DNA of 53,451 nt from Desulfomicrobium sp. UBA5193 (GCA_002412965.1 DHWB01000006.1:1-53451), one strand, 5' to 3'. Positions 17,301 to 24,792 are shown, counted from the stretch's first letter. The notes: generated from the letters alone by a model not told the origin. A program made the numbers and translations.

Positions 17301-18070
17301 TCCGCCGCTTCTTCCTCCCGGAACGAAGCCGCCGGGCCTGCCACGGCGCCCAGTGCCCTCACCAGCTGCTTCCAGTCCTCGACGGCCATATCCGCGCCAA
17401 GTCCGGCCGATTCAGCTTCGTAGCCGTGAAAGTCGGTTCCCACACATATCAGAAGTCCGAGATCACGGGCCAGTTTCAGCAAATGCTCCTGCCCCGGCAC
17501 CTCGCCATGGGCGCCGGTCACTTCAATTCCGTCAAGGCCAAGGGCCTGCAGCTGGACGACGAGGGGACGCAGCTCATTGAGGTCAGGCTCATAGCTCTGC
17601 GGATGGGCCAGAAATGCCCTCCCGCCGGCGCGGTGCACAAGTGCGATGGCCTCTTGGACGTCGATCTTCCCTGACTCCTCCACCCCAGGCGCCGGTCTGG
17701 CTTCCAGTTTCGGGGCCTGTAGCTGGGAGGGCATGCGGCGCAGGGGGCCCTGCAGTTTGGAGTTGCGATTATGACGCAGCACTTGCAGGGTAGCTCGGAG
17801 CTCCTTGTGCTGCATGTCAAAGCCATAGGCCAGAATGTGTATTTCGCGGTCGTGGAAGAGCGTGGATATTTCGACACCGGACAAAAAACCGATATTGCGG
17901 CGCGTCAGCGCCGCATGGAACCGGTTCAAACCGTCGATGGCATCGTGGTCGGTCAAGGAAGCGTAAACCACACCGGCCGAAGCCAGCCGCTCGGCCAAGG
18001 CTTCGGGGTCAAGCTCGCCGTCACTGAACACCGAGTGGCAATGCAGGTTGACGCGTATGCTCGTTGTCAT
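14369..18070 (-). CDS. PHP-Cache-PAS-CBS-DUF294 multidomain sensor/nucleotidyltransferase fusion
   Basis: A 1233-residue inner-membrane fusion. In order: PHP metallo-phosphoesterase domain (about 1-225; LHCHS at 9-13, LTDHD, LAHPQSY, GTDFHG); membrane segment (about 275-297); periplasmic single-Cache domain (about 305-455; DYFWIQDMHPNMLMHP, GFKPWGWVIGTGMYIDD); second membrane segment (about 458-478); PAS (about 495-600); a second PAS-like region; paired CBS domains (about 755-880; PVRTIMSAPLVTISG); DUF294/GlnD-type nucleotidyltransferase with GSQGRQEQ and TDQDNAI near 958; and the C-terminal DUF294_C helical domain. DUF294 proteins commonly sit next to ActP-like transporters, as here; the N-terminal PHP is the unusual part. 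The longest frame begins at TTG; ATG 18070 is preferred although its ribosome-binding site is poor. Likely senses a small ligand and controls the neighbouring transporter; this is inference. Confidence 0.85.
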   Translation of the reverse strand: MTTSIRVNLHCHSVFSDGELDPEALAERLASAGVVYASLTDHDAIDGLNRFHAALTRRNIGFLSGVEISTLFHDREIHILAYGFDMQHKELRATLQVLRHNRNSKLQGPLRRMPSQLQAPKLEARPAPGVEESGKIDVQEAIALVHRAGGRAFLAHPQSYEPDLNELRPLVVQLQALGLDGIEVTGAHGEVPGQEHLLKLARDLGLLICVGTDFHGYEAESAGLGADMAVEDWKQLVRALGAVAGPAASFREEEAAEGEFESGGTRSRWSSYPPRIVLPSLLAIVLFIVAIWGMLLPTIENTLLDRKRDMIRELANTALSLLGEAAREESEGRLTREEAQRKAKEYIGALRYGKEGKDYFWIQDMHPNMLMHPYRLDLNGKDVSGFTDPRGVKIFAQFAQIVRLHEQGFVEYVWQWKDDPERLAAKESYVTGFKPWGWVIGTGMYIDDVTLEIERIEQNIVFILVGIVLLVFIVLLSNVRQGLSVERKRRDMQLSLQQAEQRYRSLIEATTEGTLLVLKGRCRYANPTMLQLTGYSAERLELLELADLLPREPVNEEVWTHIESLQEGAGGGKSFEAVLERADGEKKECIATLNPMPLSGHPGVIVLIKDISPSLLEASSVVKLGQAAQAAAIGIFQARATRRGVIVAVNGAALALLRSVCSTQDQFALEDLFDDIDEFNEFTKSLRRAKAPLDRMIQKPGNDGIMRTLSLSSVLIEGQRDPHATINCVISDVTDTVRSEHEREALIDKLRISLLFLQEPVGQLGGPAVSCNPETPVHEAASLMAQRDTTSIVVEDDEGVGVGFLTDRDFRKRLAGMREADLQIPVRTIMSAPLVTISGNAMIYEALMLMEEKKVQHLVVQDGGGRITSVVRAKDLLQFHRYGPEVLPREISRAATVEQVVLCCRRLPALVKALIEAGARPRTVAYMTTAVCDAATARFIQLAVEELGPPPASFAFIAMGSQGRQEQTLLTDQDNAIIYLPDDAHNEALSDYFLSMGQRVCLWLSQAGYALCDGQVMASNPEWCRSLPEWKDKFAEWILKAEPKELLDISISLDFRPVYGDAELANELRTFIHKALKDRPSFLPHLAQNALLFKPPFRLLGRIITSSGSQHEAGRLNTKETLMPIIGFGRLYALRHKLPYTHSMERIEALVWKKVLQPSACDAVSESYDFLMRLRFQAQLTALDAGRPMDNTILLNKMGNMDEAMLKQAFLQIESLQRKIGYDFLGGAEWPGH

Positions 18071-18200
18071 GGTTTTGAGGCTCAAATCTCACAGATAAGA
18101 TGTTTTGGGAGCGGCACGTTCCAGAAGTTTGCTGCTTTCCACCTACCAATCATGCGGCGGCTAGCATAGGGATTTTCGGCGAGCCGGATCGACGCGTCAA

Positions 18201-18240
18201 TAAAAAACGCCGGCCTCGGGAAGGAGGGCCGGCGTCCGGT
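18201..18240 (-). terminator. Terminator of the actP-like operon
   Basis: ACGCCGGCC (18207-18215) pairs with GGCCGGCGT (18227-18235). On the minus strand it is followed by six T. It lies between the symporter stop and the start of the PHP fusion gene, so the two are probably separate transcripts. A short T-rich tract on the plus side also allows bidirectional action. Confidence 0.85.
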
Positions 18241-18259
18241 TTTATTGTTGCATCAGCCT

Positions 18260-19978
18260 TTAGTCAGTGTCCGGCCTGTGGGCCTGAGCCAGGAACTCCT
18301 CGGCATTCTTCCCCGTATCGGAGGTCGTAATGCTCACCAGGATCAATACAAGCGACGAAGCAACCACCCCGAAAAGTCCGGGGCCGCCGCCCACTGGCAG
18401 TCCTAAGAGCGTGTAGCCGGGTCCTTCGGAGAACAGCAGCACGATGAAGAGCACCGAAATGGCGAGTCCGGTCAGGATGCTGGCAATGATGGCCTGACGT
18501 GTTGTGCGTTTCCACCACAAGGTGGCGAGCATGGCGGGGAAGATGGCGCTGGCGGCGATGCCGAAAGCCAGCATGACCAGCCAGGCGATGTTTTGATCCT
18601 TGAGCAGTACGGCCAAGGATACCGCGATGGTCGACATGAGCAGCGTGGTGATCTTGGCGATGCCCAGTTCCTGTTTCTCCGTGGCGTTGGGGTTGATGTA
18701 GACCTTGTACAGATCGTGGCTGATCGATGACGCCACGGTTATCATCAGCCCCGCCGAAGTAGAGAGGATGGCCGCGATCGCGCCGGATGCTCCGATGGCC
18801 ATCAGCCAGGTGCCACCCACCGTGAAGCTCATCTCCAGCACTGCCATATTCTTGGCCAGGCCAACCCCCACCGGGCCCTGGGAAATCCAGTTCACCAGCT
18901 TCGGGTAGATGCCGGGAAAGAGCAGGAAGCCCAGCACGATGGCACAGAGATAGAAAATACCCAGGGCCACGATGCACAGGGCTACGCTTTTTTTGGCCGC
19001 CCTGGCGTTGGGGACGGTGAAGAACATGATCAGGATGTGAGGCAGACCTGCAGTGCCGAAAACAAGGGCGATGACCGTGCTGACCATGGCCAAGGTGCTT
19101 GAGGTCTTTACGCCGATGGTCATGGCCGAAACGGCTTCGGGAAGCATCTGCCGTGCGGTGGCAATGGCCTGGTCGGCCGGGAGTCCTTTGATGGCTTCAA
19201 CCACTGCCGGGTCTGAGGCGGCGACCAGCGGCGGTACTGTCTGGTCTGCGATGGCGAGGATTTCGTAAAACGAACCGTCGCCCACGGTGAAAAACGCTAT
19301 AGTCACCAGCGTAACCATCGTTCCCCAGAGAAAGAGGGCCTGAATGACCTGATTGTACAGCGTTGCTTTCATCCCACCGAAGATGATGTAAATACTCATC
19401 AGGATGCCGAGCCCAATTGTCACCCATACAAAATTCCAGTTGAGCAGCATTTCGAAAAGCAGGCCTGCGCCGAGCATCTGCGGCACAAGATAGAAGGTGG
19501 AGATGATCACGGTGCAGAGCATGACCACCAGCTTGATGCGATCATCCGGAAAGCGGCTGAAAAGGGCCCCGGCCACGGTATAGGAGCCGATGTTGCGCAA
19601 CGGGCCGGCGATGAGCAGCAGAACCGCCATGTACCCGCCAAAAAAACCGATGGACAGCCAGATGGAATCAATTCCGAACACGCCGATATCTCCGGCACAA
19701 CCCAGAAAACTGGCCGCCGACAGATAGCTGCCGGTCATGGCGATGCCGACTTGAGCCCACGGAACGCCCTTGCCGGCGACATAGAAATCGCTGGCCGATT
19801 TGGTCGATCTGCTGGTCCACCACGTTATGACAATACTGGTGATGACAAAGAAAAGGATGAATCCGATGACGATTGGAATGTTTAATTCTGACACTTCGCC
19901 TCCGTTGGCGTCAACTGCAAAGGCAGATGCCGGAGCAAGCAGAGATAGAAGCAAAAAGAATGTACATTTGCAACTCAT
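18260..19978 (-). CDS. ActP-like sodium/solute symporter (SSS family)
   Basis: Inner-membrane Na+-coupled carrier, by family most likely for acetate or another short monocarboxylate. About 572 residues starting MSCKCTFFLLLSLLAPASAFA, a cleavable-looking signal peptide as ActP proteins have, followed by 13 or so helices. Family blocks include FYVAGKGVPWAQVGIAMTGSYLSAASFLG and AIGASGAIAAILSTSAGLMI. The open frame is 12 codons longer, but ATG 19978 overlaps the stop of the small upstream gene (ATGA) and has a GGAGGTCC box. The overlap and neighbours (small membrane partner upstream, DUF294 fusion downstream, SatP nearby) fit an acetate-uptake module. Substrate not proven. Confidence 0.9.
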   Translation of the reverse strand: MSCKCTFFLLLSLLAPASAFAVDANGGEVSELNIPIVIGFILFFVITSIVITWWTSRSTKSASDFYVAGKGVPWAQVGIAMTGSYLSAASFLGCAGDIGVFGIDSIWLSIGFFGGYMAVLLLIAGPLRNIGSYTVAGALFSRFPDDRIKLVVMLCTVIISTFYLVPQMLGAGLLFEMLLNWNFVWVTIGLGILMSIYIIFGGMKATLYNQVIQALFLWGTMVTLVTIAFFTVGDGSFYEILAIADQTVPPLVAASDPAVVEAIKGLPADQAIATARQMLPEAVSAMTIGVKTSSTLAMVSTVIALVFGTAGLPHILIMFFTVPNARAAKKSVALCIVALGIFYLCAIVLGFLLFPGIYPKLVNWISQGPVGVGLAKNMAVLEMSFTVGGTWLMAIGASGAIAAILSTSAGLMITVASSISHDLYKVYINPNATEKQELGIAKITTLLMSTIAVSLAVLLKDQNIAWLVMLAFGIAASAIFPAMLATLWWKRTTRQAIIASILTGLAISVLFIVLLFSEGPGYTLLGLPVGGGPGLFGVVASSLVLILVSITTSDTGKNAEEFLAQAHRPDTD

Positions 19979-20208
19979 TTGGACCTCCAGAACCAAACGA
20001 TCATTATTATCCAAGAAATGGGGAATATCATCAAGGAAAGTAACATTCCCAGAGGCATTCCCAGAAATGGCAATTCAGATATGCTTTTGAAGGATGGAGT
20101 TTGAATTACCGCAGCAAAGAGATAAAAAAAGAAGAATAGAAAAAACAGTCCAAAATTAAGGAGCACCTTGCCTCGTATGGACGTTGTTGTTTCAGGCACA
20201 TTAGGCAT
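19975..20208 (-). CDS. Small two-helix membrane partner of the symporter (DUF485/DUF4212-like)
   Basis: 77 residues with two hydrophobic helices (VLLNFGLFFLFFFFYLFAAV and MLLSLMIFPISWIIMIVWFW). Small proteins of this shape are encoded directly before actP-type symporters in many Proteobacteria. Exact family membership (DUF485 or DUF4212) is not certain by eye. ATG 20208 has an AAGGAG box seven bases upstream, better than the in-frame codon 18 bases earlier. Its stop overlaps the symporter start by four bases, so stoichiometric translation is expected. Confidence 0.85.
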   Translation of the reverse strand: MPNVPETTTSIRGKVLLNFGLFFLFFFFYLFAAVIQTPSFKSISELPFLGMPLGMLLSLMIFPISWIIMIVWFWRSK

Positions 20209-20318
20209 ACAAATTCTCCTTCTCATGAGCCCGAGCTCTTAAATGATGGACAAATTGGGGCCATTCGCGGGCCCAAAAACTGCCAAGTATCAATCGTGCG
20301 CCGGAAGATTCAATTAAT

Positions 20319-20347
20319 AATATTGACTGAATACTCACTCAAGTCAA
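20319..20347 (-). promoter_or_regulatory. Candidate sigma-70 promoter of the actP-like operon
   Basis: On the minus strand TTGACT (20347-20342) is followed after exactly 17 bp by AATATT (20324-20319), a four-of-six match to the -10. Transcription would start near 20312, about 100 bases before the small membrane-protein gene. Confidence 0.5.
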
Positions 20348-20387
20348 GCGTTGGCGCATGACCGGTCTAAAGGGGTCATTGCGCTTG
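20345..20387. promoter_or_regulatory. Inverted repeat touching the -35 of the actP-like promoter
   Basis: The arms CAAGCG...GCGCATGACC and GGTCATTGCGCTTG form an imperfect inverted repeat with a 10-base centre and a small internal bulge. Its left edge overlaps the -35 hexamer of the candidate promoter, the place expected for a regulator site. It could also be read as a hairpin in a plus-strand transcript. Confidence 0.4.
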
Positions 20388-21063
20388 AATGAATTTGAAT
20401 TCTGCAGGTTACATGGTTTACAGGTTTGTCGTGTACTCTAGTCGATAGGGCACCTAAAGCTTGTGCTCCACGGCAGGCAGAGATTTGCGCCACGCTGTCT
20501 CCGTGCCAGGGAAATCTCAGGCTTTCCGGATGTCCTGACGCATGGGGTAGTCAATAGGAATAATCATGCCATCTTTGGATAATTTGTCCGCAGAAACATG
20601 ATAATGAGAATTCTCAGCACATTACCTTGAAATTACGAAACTAAATATTTATTTGCCTGTGTGGTCGAATTCGGGCATCCGTCTGGCGCTAAGAGACGCA
20701 TCGATTTGTGTTCTTATTTTATCTTCTTACAATCATGAATAATATTGGGAATCAATGGGCCCAACGGCAAAGATTGACAATAAAGGTTTCTAATTCGTGT
20801 GTGTCATTAGGTCTCCAAGTCCGTATCATTTAGCTCCACGTTTATTCTTTACGTTAATTATATCAGAATCATATGCTTCGTTGGGCGGCATTATGGGCTG
20901 CAAGAAAAGTTTGCGTTGCGCAACGGAAAAGATTGCGGCATCGGGTTCATGAACTGAGCGCAACCTAGCGGCAGGGCTCATTCAGCAAAGCTCCCTGCCG
21001 GCAAAAGATTGAATTTCCGTCCTGAAGCGCGGGCTCTGGAGAGAAGGTAGCATCCGAAGGGAC
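20388..21063. other. Long intergenic stretch, no intact gene
   Basis: About 680 bp of lower GC without a supportable coding frame. It contains a nested inverted repeat at 20481-20517 (AGATTT/AAATCT enclosing CACG/CGTG) and a GC hairpin at 20969-21000 (CGGCAGGG/CCCTGCCG) without a T tract. Together with the gene relics that follow, it looks like an old insertion or deletion scar. Confidence 0.5.
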
Positions 21064-21172
21064 CTACCAGACCTGGCGCACTTTGACCCCATTTTCGGTA
21101 TGTAGTTTTGAGGTCCGCGACGGTGTATTCGCCGTGATGTACGATGGCTGCGATAAGCGCAGCCGAGGCTCC
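21064..21172 (-). pseudogene. hisF 3'-end remnant (frameshifted)
   Basis: Read on the minus strand, the last roughly 105 bp match the 3' end of the intact hisF at 22174-22280, ending at the same Trp-stop (VKVRQVW here, VKVRRIW in the gene) and preceded by ALIAAIVHHGEYTVADLK (gene: ALIASIVHYGEYTVTDLK). A one-base deletion after the ADLK codons breaks the frame. Similarity ends abruptly near 21172, where a moaC remnant begins in the opposite orientation. Divergence from the intact gene suggests it is not a recent local duplication. Confidence 0.85.
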
Positions 21173-21177
21173 AAATT

Positions 21178-21322
21178 CACGGGTGTGGAGATGGAAGCGC
21201 TGGATGGGCCGCCAGGTCGCGGCCATGACCATCTATGACATGTGCAAGGCCTTGCAGCGCGACATCCTGGGCACGAATTATCGGCAAGTGCACAAGAGCG
21301 GTGAAAAAATGCGGCGAGTAAC
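21178..21322 (+). pseudogene. moaC 3'-end remnant (frameshifted)
   Basis: About 145 bp match the last part of the intact moaC at 13983-14122. The peptide QVAAMTIYDMCKALQRDIL is almost identical to the gene's QVAAMTIYDMCKAVQRDIL and is followed by VHKSGEK against THKSGGK. A one-base insertion before this stretch breaks the frame relative to the TGVEME block. The remnant is joined head to head with the hisF remnant at about 21172-21178; neither has a start or a complete domain, so no product is expected. Confidence 0.85.
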
Positions 21323-21348
21323 GTATTGTTCCCGGAAATTTTTATTAC

Positions 21349-21378
21349 GCGCTTTGGATTTCCAGAGCGCACGTTTTT
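21349..21378 (+). terminator. Hairpin with T tract in the satP leader
   Basis: GCGCTTTGG (21349-21357) pairs with CCAGAGCGC (21362-21370) with one G-U pair and a 4-base loop, followed by ACG and five T. It sits about 70 bp before the satP start. It may terminate transcription coming through the relic region or act as an attenuator for satP. Confidence 0.5.
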
Positions 21379-21444
21379 GCAAACAATGGCTATGTCTATC
21401 CGGCAACGGGAAATATTTTTTCTCATAACTAACAAGGATTATAA

Positions 21445-22029
21445 GTGAACTCTGAAGTGCGCATCAATGATACTTCCGCCAATCCGGCTCCGCTTGGCCT
21501 GGTGGGATTCGGGCTGACCACAATTTTGCTCAACATTCACAATGCGGGTCTGTACCCTAACAACTCCATGATTTTGGGCATGGGCATTTTTGTCGGCGGC
21601 ATCGCCCAGATCATCGCCGGCATCCTCGAGTCCAGGAAAAACAACACCTTCGGCCTGACCGCCTTTACCGCCTACGGTTCCTTCTGGCTCTCGCTCGTGG
21701 TCATCTGGGCCTTGCCTGCCCTCGGTCTGGCCCAGAAGGCCGATGAAACCGCCATGGGCTTTTATCTGGCCATCTGGGGGCTTTTCACGTTCGGCATGTT
21801 TGTCGGGACCTTTCGCCTGAGCCGGGCCCTGCAGGTCGTTTTCGGGACCTTGGTCGTCCTTTTCTGGCTACTGGCCATCGGCGACTTCACCCACATCGCT
21901 GCCTTCAAGGTCATTGGCGGGTACGTGGGTATCCTGTGCGGTTTTTCCGCTTTTTATACCGCCATCGCGCAGGTGCTGAATGAAGTTTATGGCCGCACGG
22001 TGCTGCCGTTGGGGCCGGTTACGAAGTAG
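21445..22029 (+). CDS. satP: Acetate transporter, GPR1/FUN34/YaaH (SatP) family
   Basis: Inner-membrane channel-like transporter for acetate and succinate in characterised members. 194 residues with six hydrophobic helices and the family signature NPAPLGLVGFGLTTILLNIH at the N-terminus. The start is GTG 21445 with AAGGA upstream. A strong terminator follows. Together with the ActP-like carrier 1.5 kb away this makes two unrelated acetate-uptake systems in one region, plausible for an incomplete-oxidising sulfate reducer, but the direction and substrate in vivo are inference. Confidence 0.93.
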   Translation: MNSEVRINDTSANPAPLGLVGFGLTTILLNIHNAGLYPNNSMILGMGIFVGGIAQIIAGILESRKNNTFGLTAFTAYGSFWLSLVVIWALPALGLAQKADETAMGFYLAIWGLFTFGMFVGTFRLSRALQVVFGTLVVLFWLLAIGDFTHIAAFKVIGGYVGILCGFSAFYTAIAQVLNEVYGRTVLPLGPVTK

Positions 22030-22054
22030 GAGCGCATATCGTTCCTGACTCGGG

Positions 22055-22089
22055 AAAAAGGCTGATCACGCGGTGGTCGGCCTTTTTTT
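22055..22089 (+). terminator. Rho-independent terminator of satP
   Basis: A 15-bp stem (22055-22069 with 22073-22087, two G-U pairs) around a 3-base loop, ending in seven T. Confidence 0.9.
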
Positions 22090-22112
22090 GGGTGTAAAGT
22101 CGACGGCTGCAG

Positions 22113-22145
22113 ACGAAAAAGCCCTCGTCCGGAGACGAGGGCTTT
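22113..22145 (-). terminator. Rho-independent terminator of hisHF
   Basis: AAAGCCCTCGTC (22118-22129) and GACGAGGGCTTT (22134-22145) form a perfect 12-bp stem with a 4-base loop; on the minus strand it continues into five T. It faces the satP terminator, as expected between convergent genes. Confidence 0.9.
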
Positions 22146-22173
22146 GGGCGCTGCATATTGTACGGGGGAGGAG

Positions 22174-22953
22174 CTACCAGATCCGGCGCACCTTGACCCC
22201 TTTGTCCGCCATGTAGTTCTTCAGGTCCGTGACCGTGTATTCTCCGTAGTGCACGATGGAGGCGATGAGCGCGGCCGAGGCCCGGCCCGTGGTCACTGCG
22301 TCGACCATGTGCTGCGGGTTGCCAGCCCCGCCCGAGGCGATGACCGGGATACGCACGTTGCCTGTGATGAGCCGGGTCAAGGTCAGCTCGTATCCGTCCT
22401 TGGTGCCGTCGGCGTCGATGGAGTTGATGCACAGTTCCCCCGCGCCCAGGCGTTCCACTTCCTTGGCCCACCACAGGGCGTCGATACCCGTATGCTTGCG
22501 GCCGCCGTGAATGACGATTTCGTAGCCGGACGGGATGGCCTCGCTCTTGGGCACGCGCAGCACGTCCATGCCGACGACGATGCACTGGGAACCAAAAGCC
22601 GCTGCGCCCTCGGAAATGATGTGCGGGGTCTTCACCGCGGCCGAGTTGACGGAGATCTTCTCCGCCCCGGCCAGGAGCACATCGCGCATGTCGGCCACGG
22701 TGGAGATGCCTCCGCCCACGGAAAAGGGGATGAAGATCTGGGAGGCCACGGCCTCCACGACCTTGAGCATGATGCCCCTGCCTTCGTGGGAGGCGGTGAT
22801 GTCGTAGAAGACGATCTCGTCCGCCCCTTCCTCGTAATAGCGGCGGGCCGTTTCCACGGGATCGCCGATGTCGACATTGCCTTCGAACTTGATGCCCTTG
22901 GTCAGCTTGCCGTTCCTGACATCGAGGCAGGGGATGATGCGTTTACTGAGCAT
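22174..22953 (-). CDS. hisF: Imidazole glycerol phosphate synthase cyclase subunit HisF
   Basis: Histidine synthesis: closes the imidazole ring using ammonia from HisH, giving IGP and AICAR. The 259-residue TIM barrel starts MLSKRIIPCLDVRNGKLTKG, with catalytic Asp in CLDV, the IPFSVGGGIS phosphate-binding loop, a second catalytic Asp in SIDADGT, and IASGGAGN. The long open frame continues upstream into hisH, but ATG 22953 has GGGAG at good spacing and the canonical N-terminus. It overlaps hisH by 11 bp, matching the obligate complex. A diverged fragment of its 3' end lies at 21064-21172. Confidence 0.96.
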   Translation of the reverse strand: MLSKRIIPCLDVRNGKLTKGIKFEGNVDIGDPVETARRYYEEGADEIVFYDITASHEGRGIMLKVVEAVASQIFIPFSVGGGISTVADMRDVLLAGAEKISVNSAAVKTPHIISEGAAAFGSQCIVVGMDVLRVPKSEAIPSGYEIVIHGGRKHTGIDALWWAKEVERLGAGELCINSIDADGTKDGYELTLTRLITGNVRIPVIASGGAGNPQHMVDAVTTGRASAALIASIVHYGEYTVTDLKNYMADKGVKVRRIW

Positions 22954-23584
22954 TGGCCGTCTCCCTGCAGTATTCGTAGAAATTGGAGAGCATCTTGAGT
23001 CCCGGGCGCCCGCTTTTTTCCGGATGGAACTGGGCGGACCACAGCCCGTCGCGGCCATGCACGGAGCAGAACTCCTTGCCGTAATATGTCGTGGCGATGA
23101 CGAACTCCGGGGCCGGGCTTGGGTAGTAGCTGTGCACGAAGTAGAATTCGCTTTCTGGAGAGATGCCGCTGAAAAGGGGGCATCCTTTTTTCAGGTTCAC
23201 GGTGTTCCAGCCCATGTGCGGGATGTTGATCGGCGCGCCGTCCTCTTCGGCCAAGTCCGGGGTGAACACGTCGCAACTGCCCGGGATGAGGCCCAGGGTC
23301 TTCGTGTCATTCTCCGGGCTGTATTCGAGCAGGATCTGGCAGCCCAGGCAGATGCCCAGTAGCGGTTTTCCTGCGGCGATTTCCCTGGCCATGACGTCGT
23401 GCAGGCCGGACTGGCGCAGGTTGGCCATGGCCGAACCGGCCGCACCGACACCTGGGAAGATGAGACCCTGGCAGCCTGCGATGACCTGTGCGTCGGCGGT
23501 GATGGTGCACGGAATTGAGAGATAATCGAGGGCGCGTTTGACACTGGTCAGATTGCCGGCCTTGTAGTCAAGGATGGCTAGCAT
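22943..23584 (-). CDS. hisH: Imidazole glycerol phosphate synthase glutaminase subunit HisH
   Basis: Class I glutamine amidotransferase that supplies ammonia to HisF. 213 residues, with the nucleophile Cys in LLGICLGCQILL, the His-Glu pair in SAQFHPEKSG, and the oxyanion strand FPGVGAAGSAM. The open frame extends over 100 codons upstream in unrelated sequence; ATG 23584 (MLAILDYKAGNLTSV) has CAGGAG six bases away. Only hisH and hisF are here; the rest of the his genes lie elsewhere. Confidence 0.96.
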   Translation of the reverse strand: MLAILDYKAGNLTSVKRALDYLSIPCTITADAQVIAGCQGLIFPGVGAAGSAMANLRQSGLHDVMAREIAAGKPLLGICLGCQILLEYSPENDTKTLGLIPGSCDVFTPDLAEEDGAPINIPHMGWNTVNLKKGCPLFSGISPESEFYFVHSYYPSPAPEFVIATTYYGKEFCSVHGRDGLWSAQFHPEKSGRPGLKMLSNFYEYCRETANAQ

Positions 23585-23786
23585 GGGGAGCTCCTGTAGC
23601 ATGGGGTGATGAGAAAGCTGGCACTCTAGCCAAAGACATCGCAAAAACCAAGGCCCGGATTTCCCGCTTTTTTCAAAATACCCGCGACTTGAAACTGCGG
23701 GAATCCGTCGTATCGGCCAGTCCAGTGGCTTGCCCCGACAGGGGTTTCGAGCTAGGGGCGGATGAAGAAGACGTGAAGGGGGAATT

Positions 23787-24770
23787 ATGATCATCATTAC
23801 GGGCGGCGCGGGCTTAATCGGCAGCGCCATGATCTGGGAACTGAACAGGCAAGGCTTCAGGGACATCGTCGTGGTCGACAACCTGGCCTCCACGAACAAG
23901 TGGCGCAATCTGGTGGGCCTCGCCTACCATCGCTATATCCACAAGGACAAGTTTCTGGATCTGCTCAACACCAGATACATGGAAGGGCGGATCGAGGCCG
24001 TGATTCATCTGGGCGCGTGCTCTGCGACCACGGAATCTGACTGCGACTATCTCATGCGCAACAATCTGGAATACTCCAAGGCCATGTGCCGCTTTGCCCA
24101 GGAGCGAAATGCGCGTTTCATCTACGCCAGCTCTGCCTCGACCTATGGCGACGGCAGCCGTGGATTCGACGACTCGGAAGAGGCCATGGAGGGCCTGCAA
24201 CCCTTGAACATGTACGGCTATTCCAAGCACCTGTTCGATCTCTGGCTCAAGGGTGACGGGCTGCTGAACAAGATGGCCGGGCTCAAGTTCTTCAATGTCT
24301 TCGGCCCCAACGAATACCACAAGGACGACATGCGCTCCGTGGTCTGCAAGGCCTTCACCCAGATCCGGCAGACCGGGAAATTGAAGCTCTTCAAATCCTA
24401 CCGCAAGGAATACGCGGATGGCGAGCAGCGCCGGGATTTCGTCTACATCAAGGACTGCGTGAAGGTCATCGACTGGCTGATCAAGAATCCGACCGTGGGC
24501 GGCATCTTCAACGTGGGTACGGGCCAGGCCCGGACCTGGAACGACCTGGCGAGAAGCGTTTTCGCGGCCATGGGCCGGGAGCCGCAGCTCGAATACGTGG
24601 ACATGCCGGACAACCTGCGCGGCAAGTACCAGTACTACACCTGCGCCGACCTGACCAAACTCGCCGGCCGCGGCTGCGACGTGAAATTTAGGCCGCTTGA
24701 GGACGGAGTCATGGATTATGTGCAGAATTATTTGATGCACGCCTACTCGCATCTGACGTCGCGGTACTGA
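23787..24770 (+). CDS. hldD: ADP-L-glycero-D-manno-heptose-6-epimerase
   Basis: Makes the L,D-heptose nucleotide used for the inner core of lipopolysaccharide, so it marks a Gram-negative envelope. 327 residues, an extended short-chain dehydrogenase/reductase: NAD(P)-binding GGAGLIGS at the N-terminus, ASSASTYGDG with catalytic Ser, YGYSK with catalytic Tyr/Lys, FFNVFGPNEYHKDDMRSV typical of HldD, and GTGQARTWNDLA. Its own promoter must lie in the 200-bp divergent gap with hisH. A terminator follows the stop. Confidence 0.94.
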   Translation: MIIITGGAGLIGSAMIWELNRQGFRDIVVVDNLASTNKWRNLVGLAYHRYIHKDKFLDLLNTRYMEGRIEAVIHLGACSATTESDCDYLMRNNLEYSKAMCRFAQERNARFIYASSASTYGDGSRGFDDSEEAMEGLQPLNMYGYSKHLFDLWLKGDGLLNKMAGLKFFNVFGPNEYHKDDMRSVVCKAFTQIRQTGKLKLFKSYRKEYADGEQRRDFVYIKDCVKVIDWLIKNPTVGGIFNVGTGQARTWNDLARSVFAAMGREPQLEYVDMPDNLRGKYQYYTCADLTKLAGRGCDVKFRPLEDGVMDYVQNYLMHAYSHLTSRY

Positions 24771-24792
24771 CGTTCGCCCCATGGAAAACAAG

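Noticed and set aside
20240..20290. Possible sigma-54 promoter for the actP-like operon (TTGGCAG-N5-GGGC)
   Set aside because: The -12 element GC is not preceded by TT, and the -24 is imperfect; the sigma-70 candidate nearby is better.
23585..23908. Upstream extension of the hisH frame
   Set aside because: No similarity to HisH and it overlaps hldD; ATG 23584 has a good ribosome-binding site and the canonical N-terminus.
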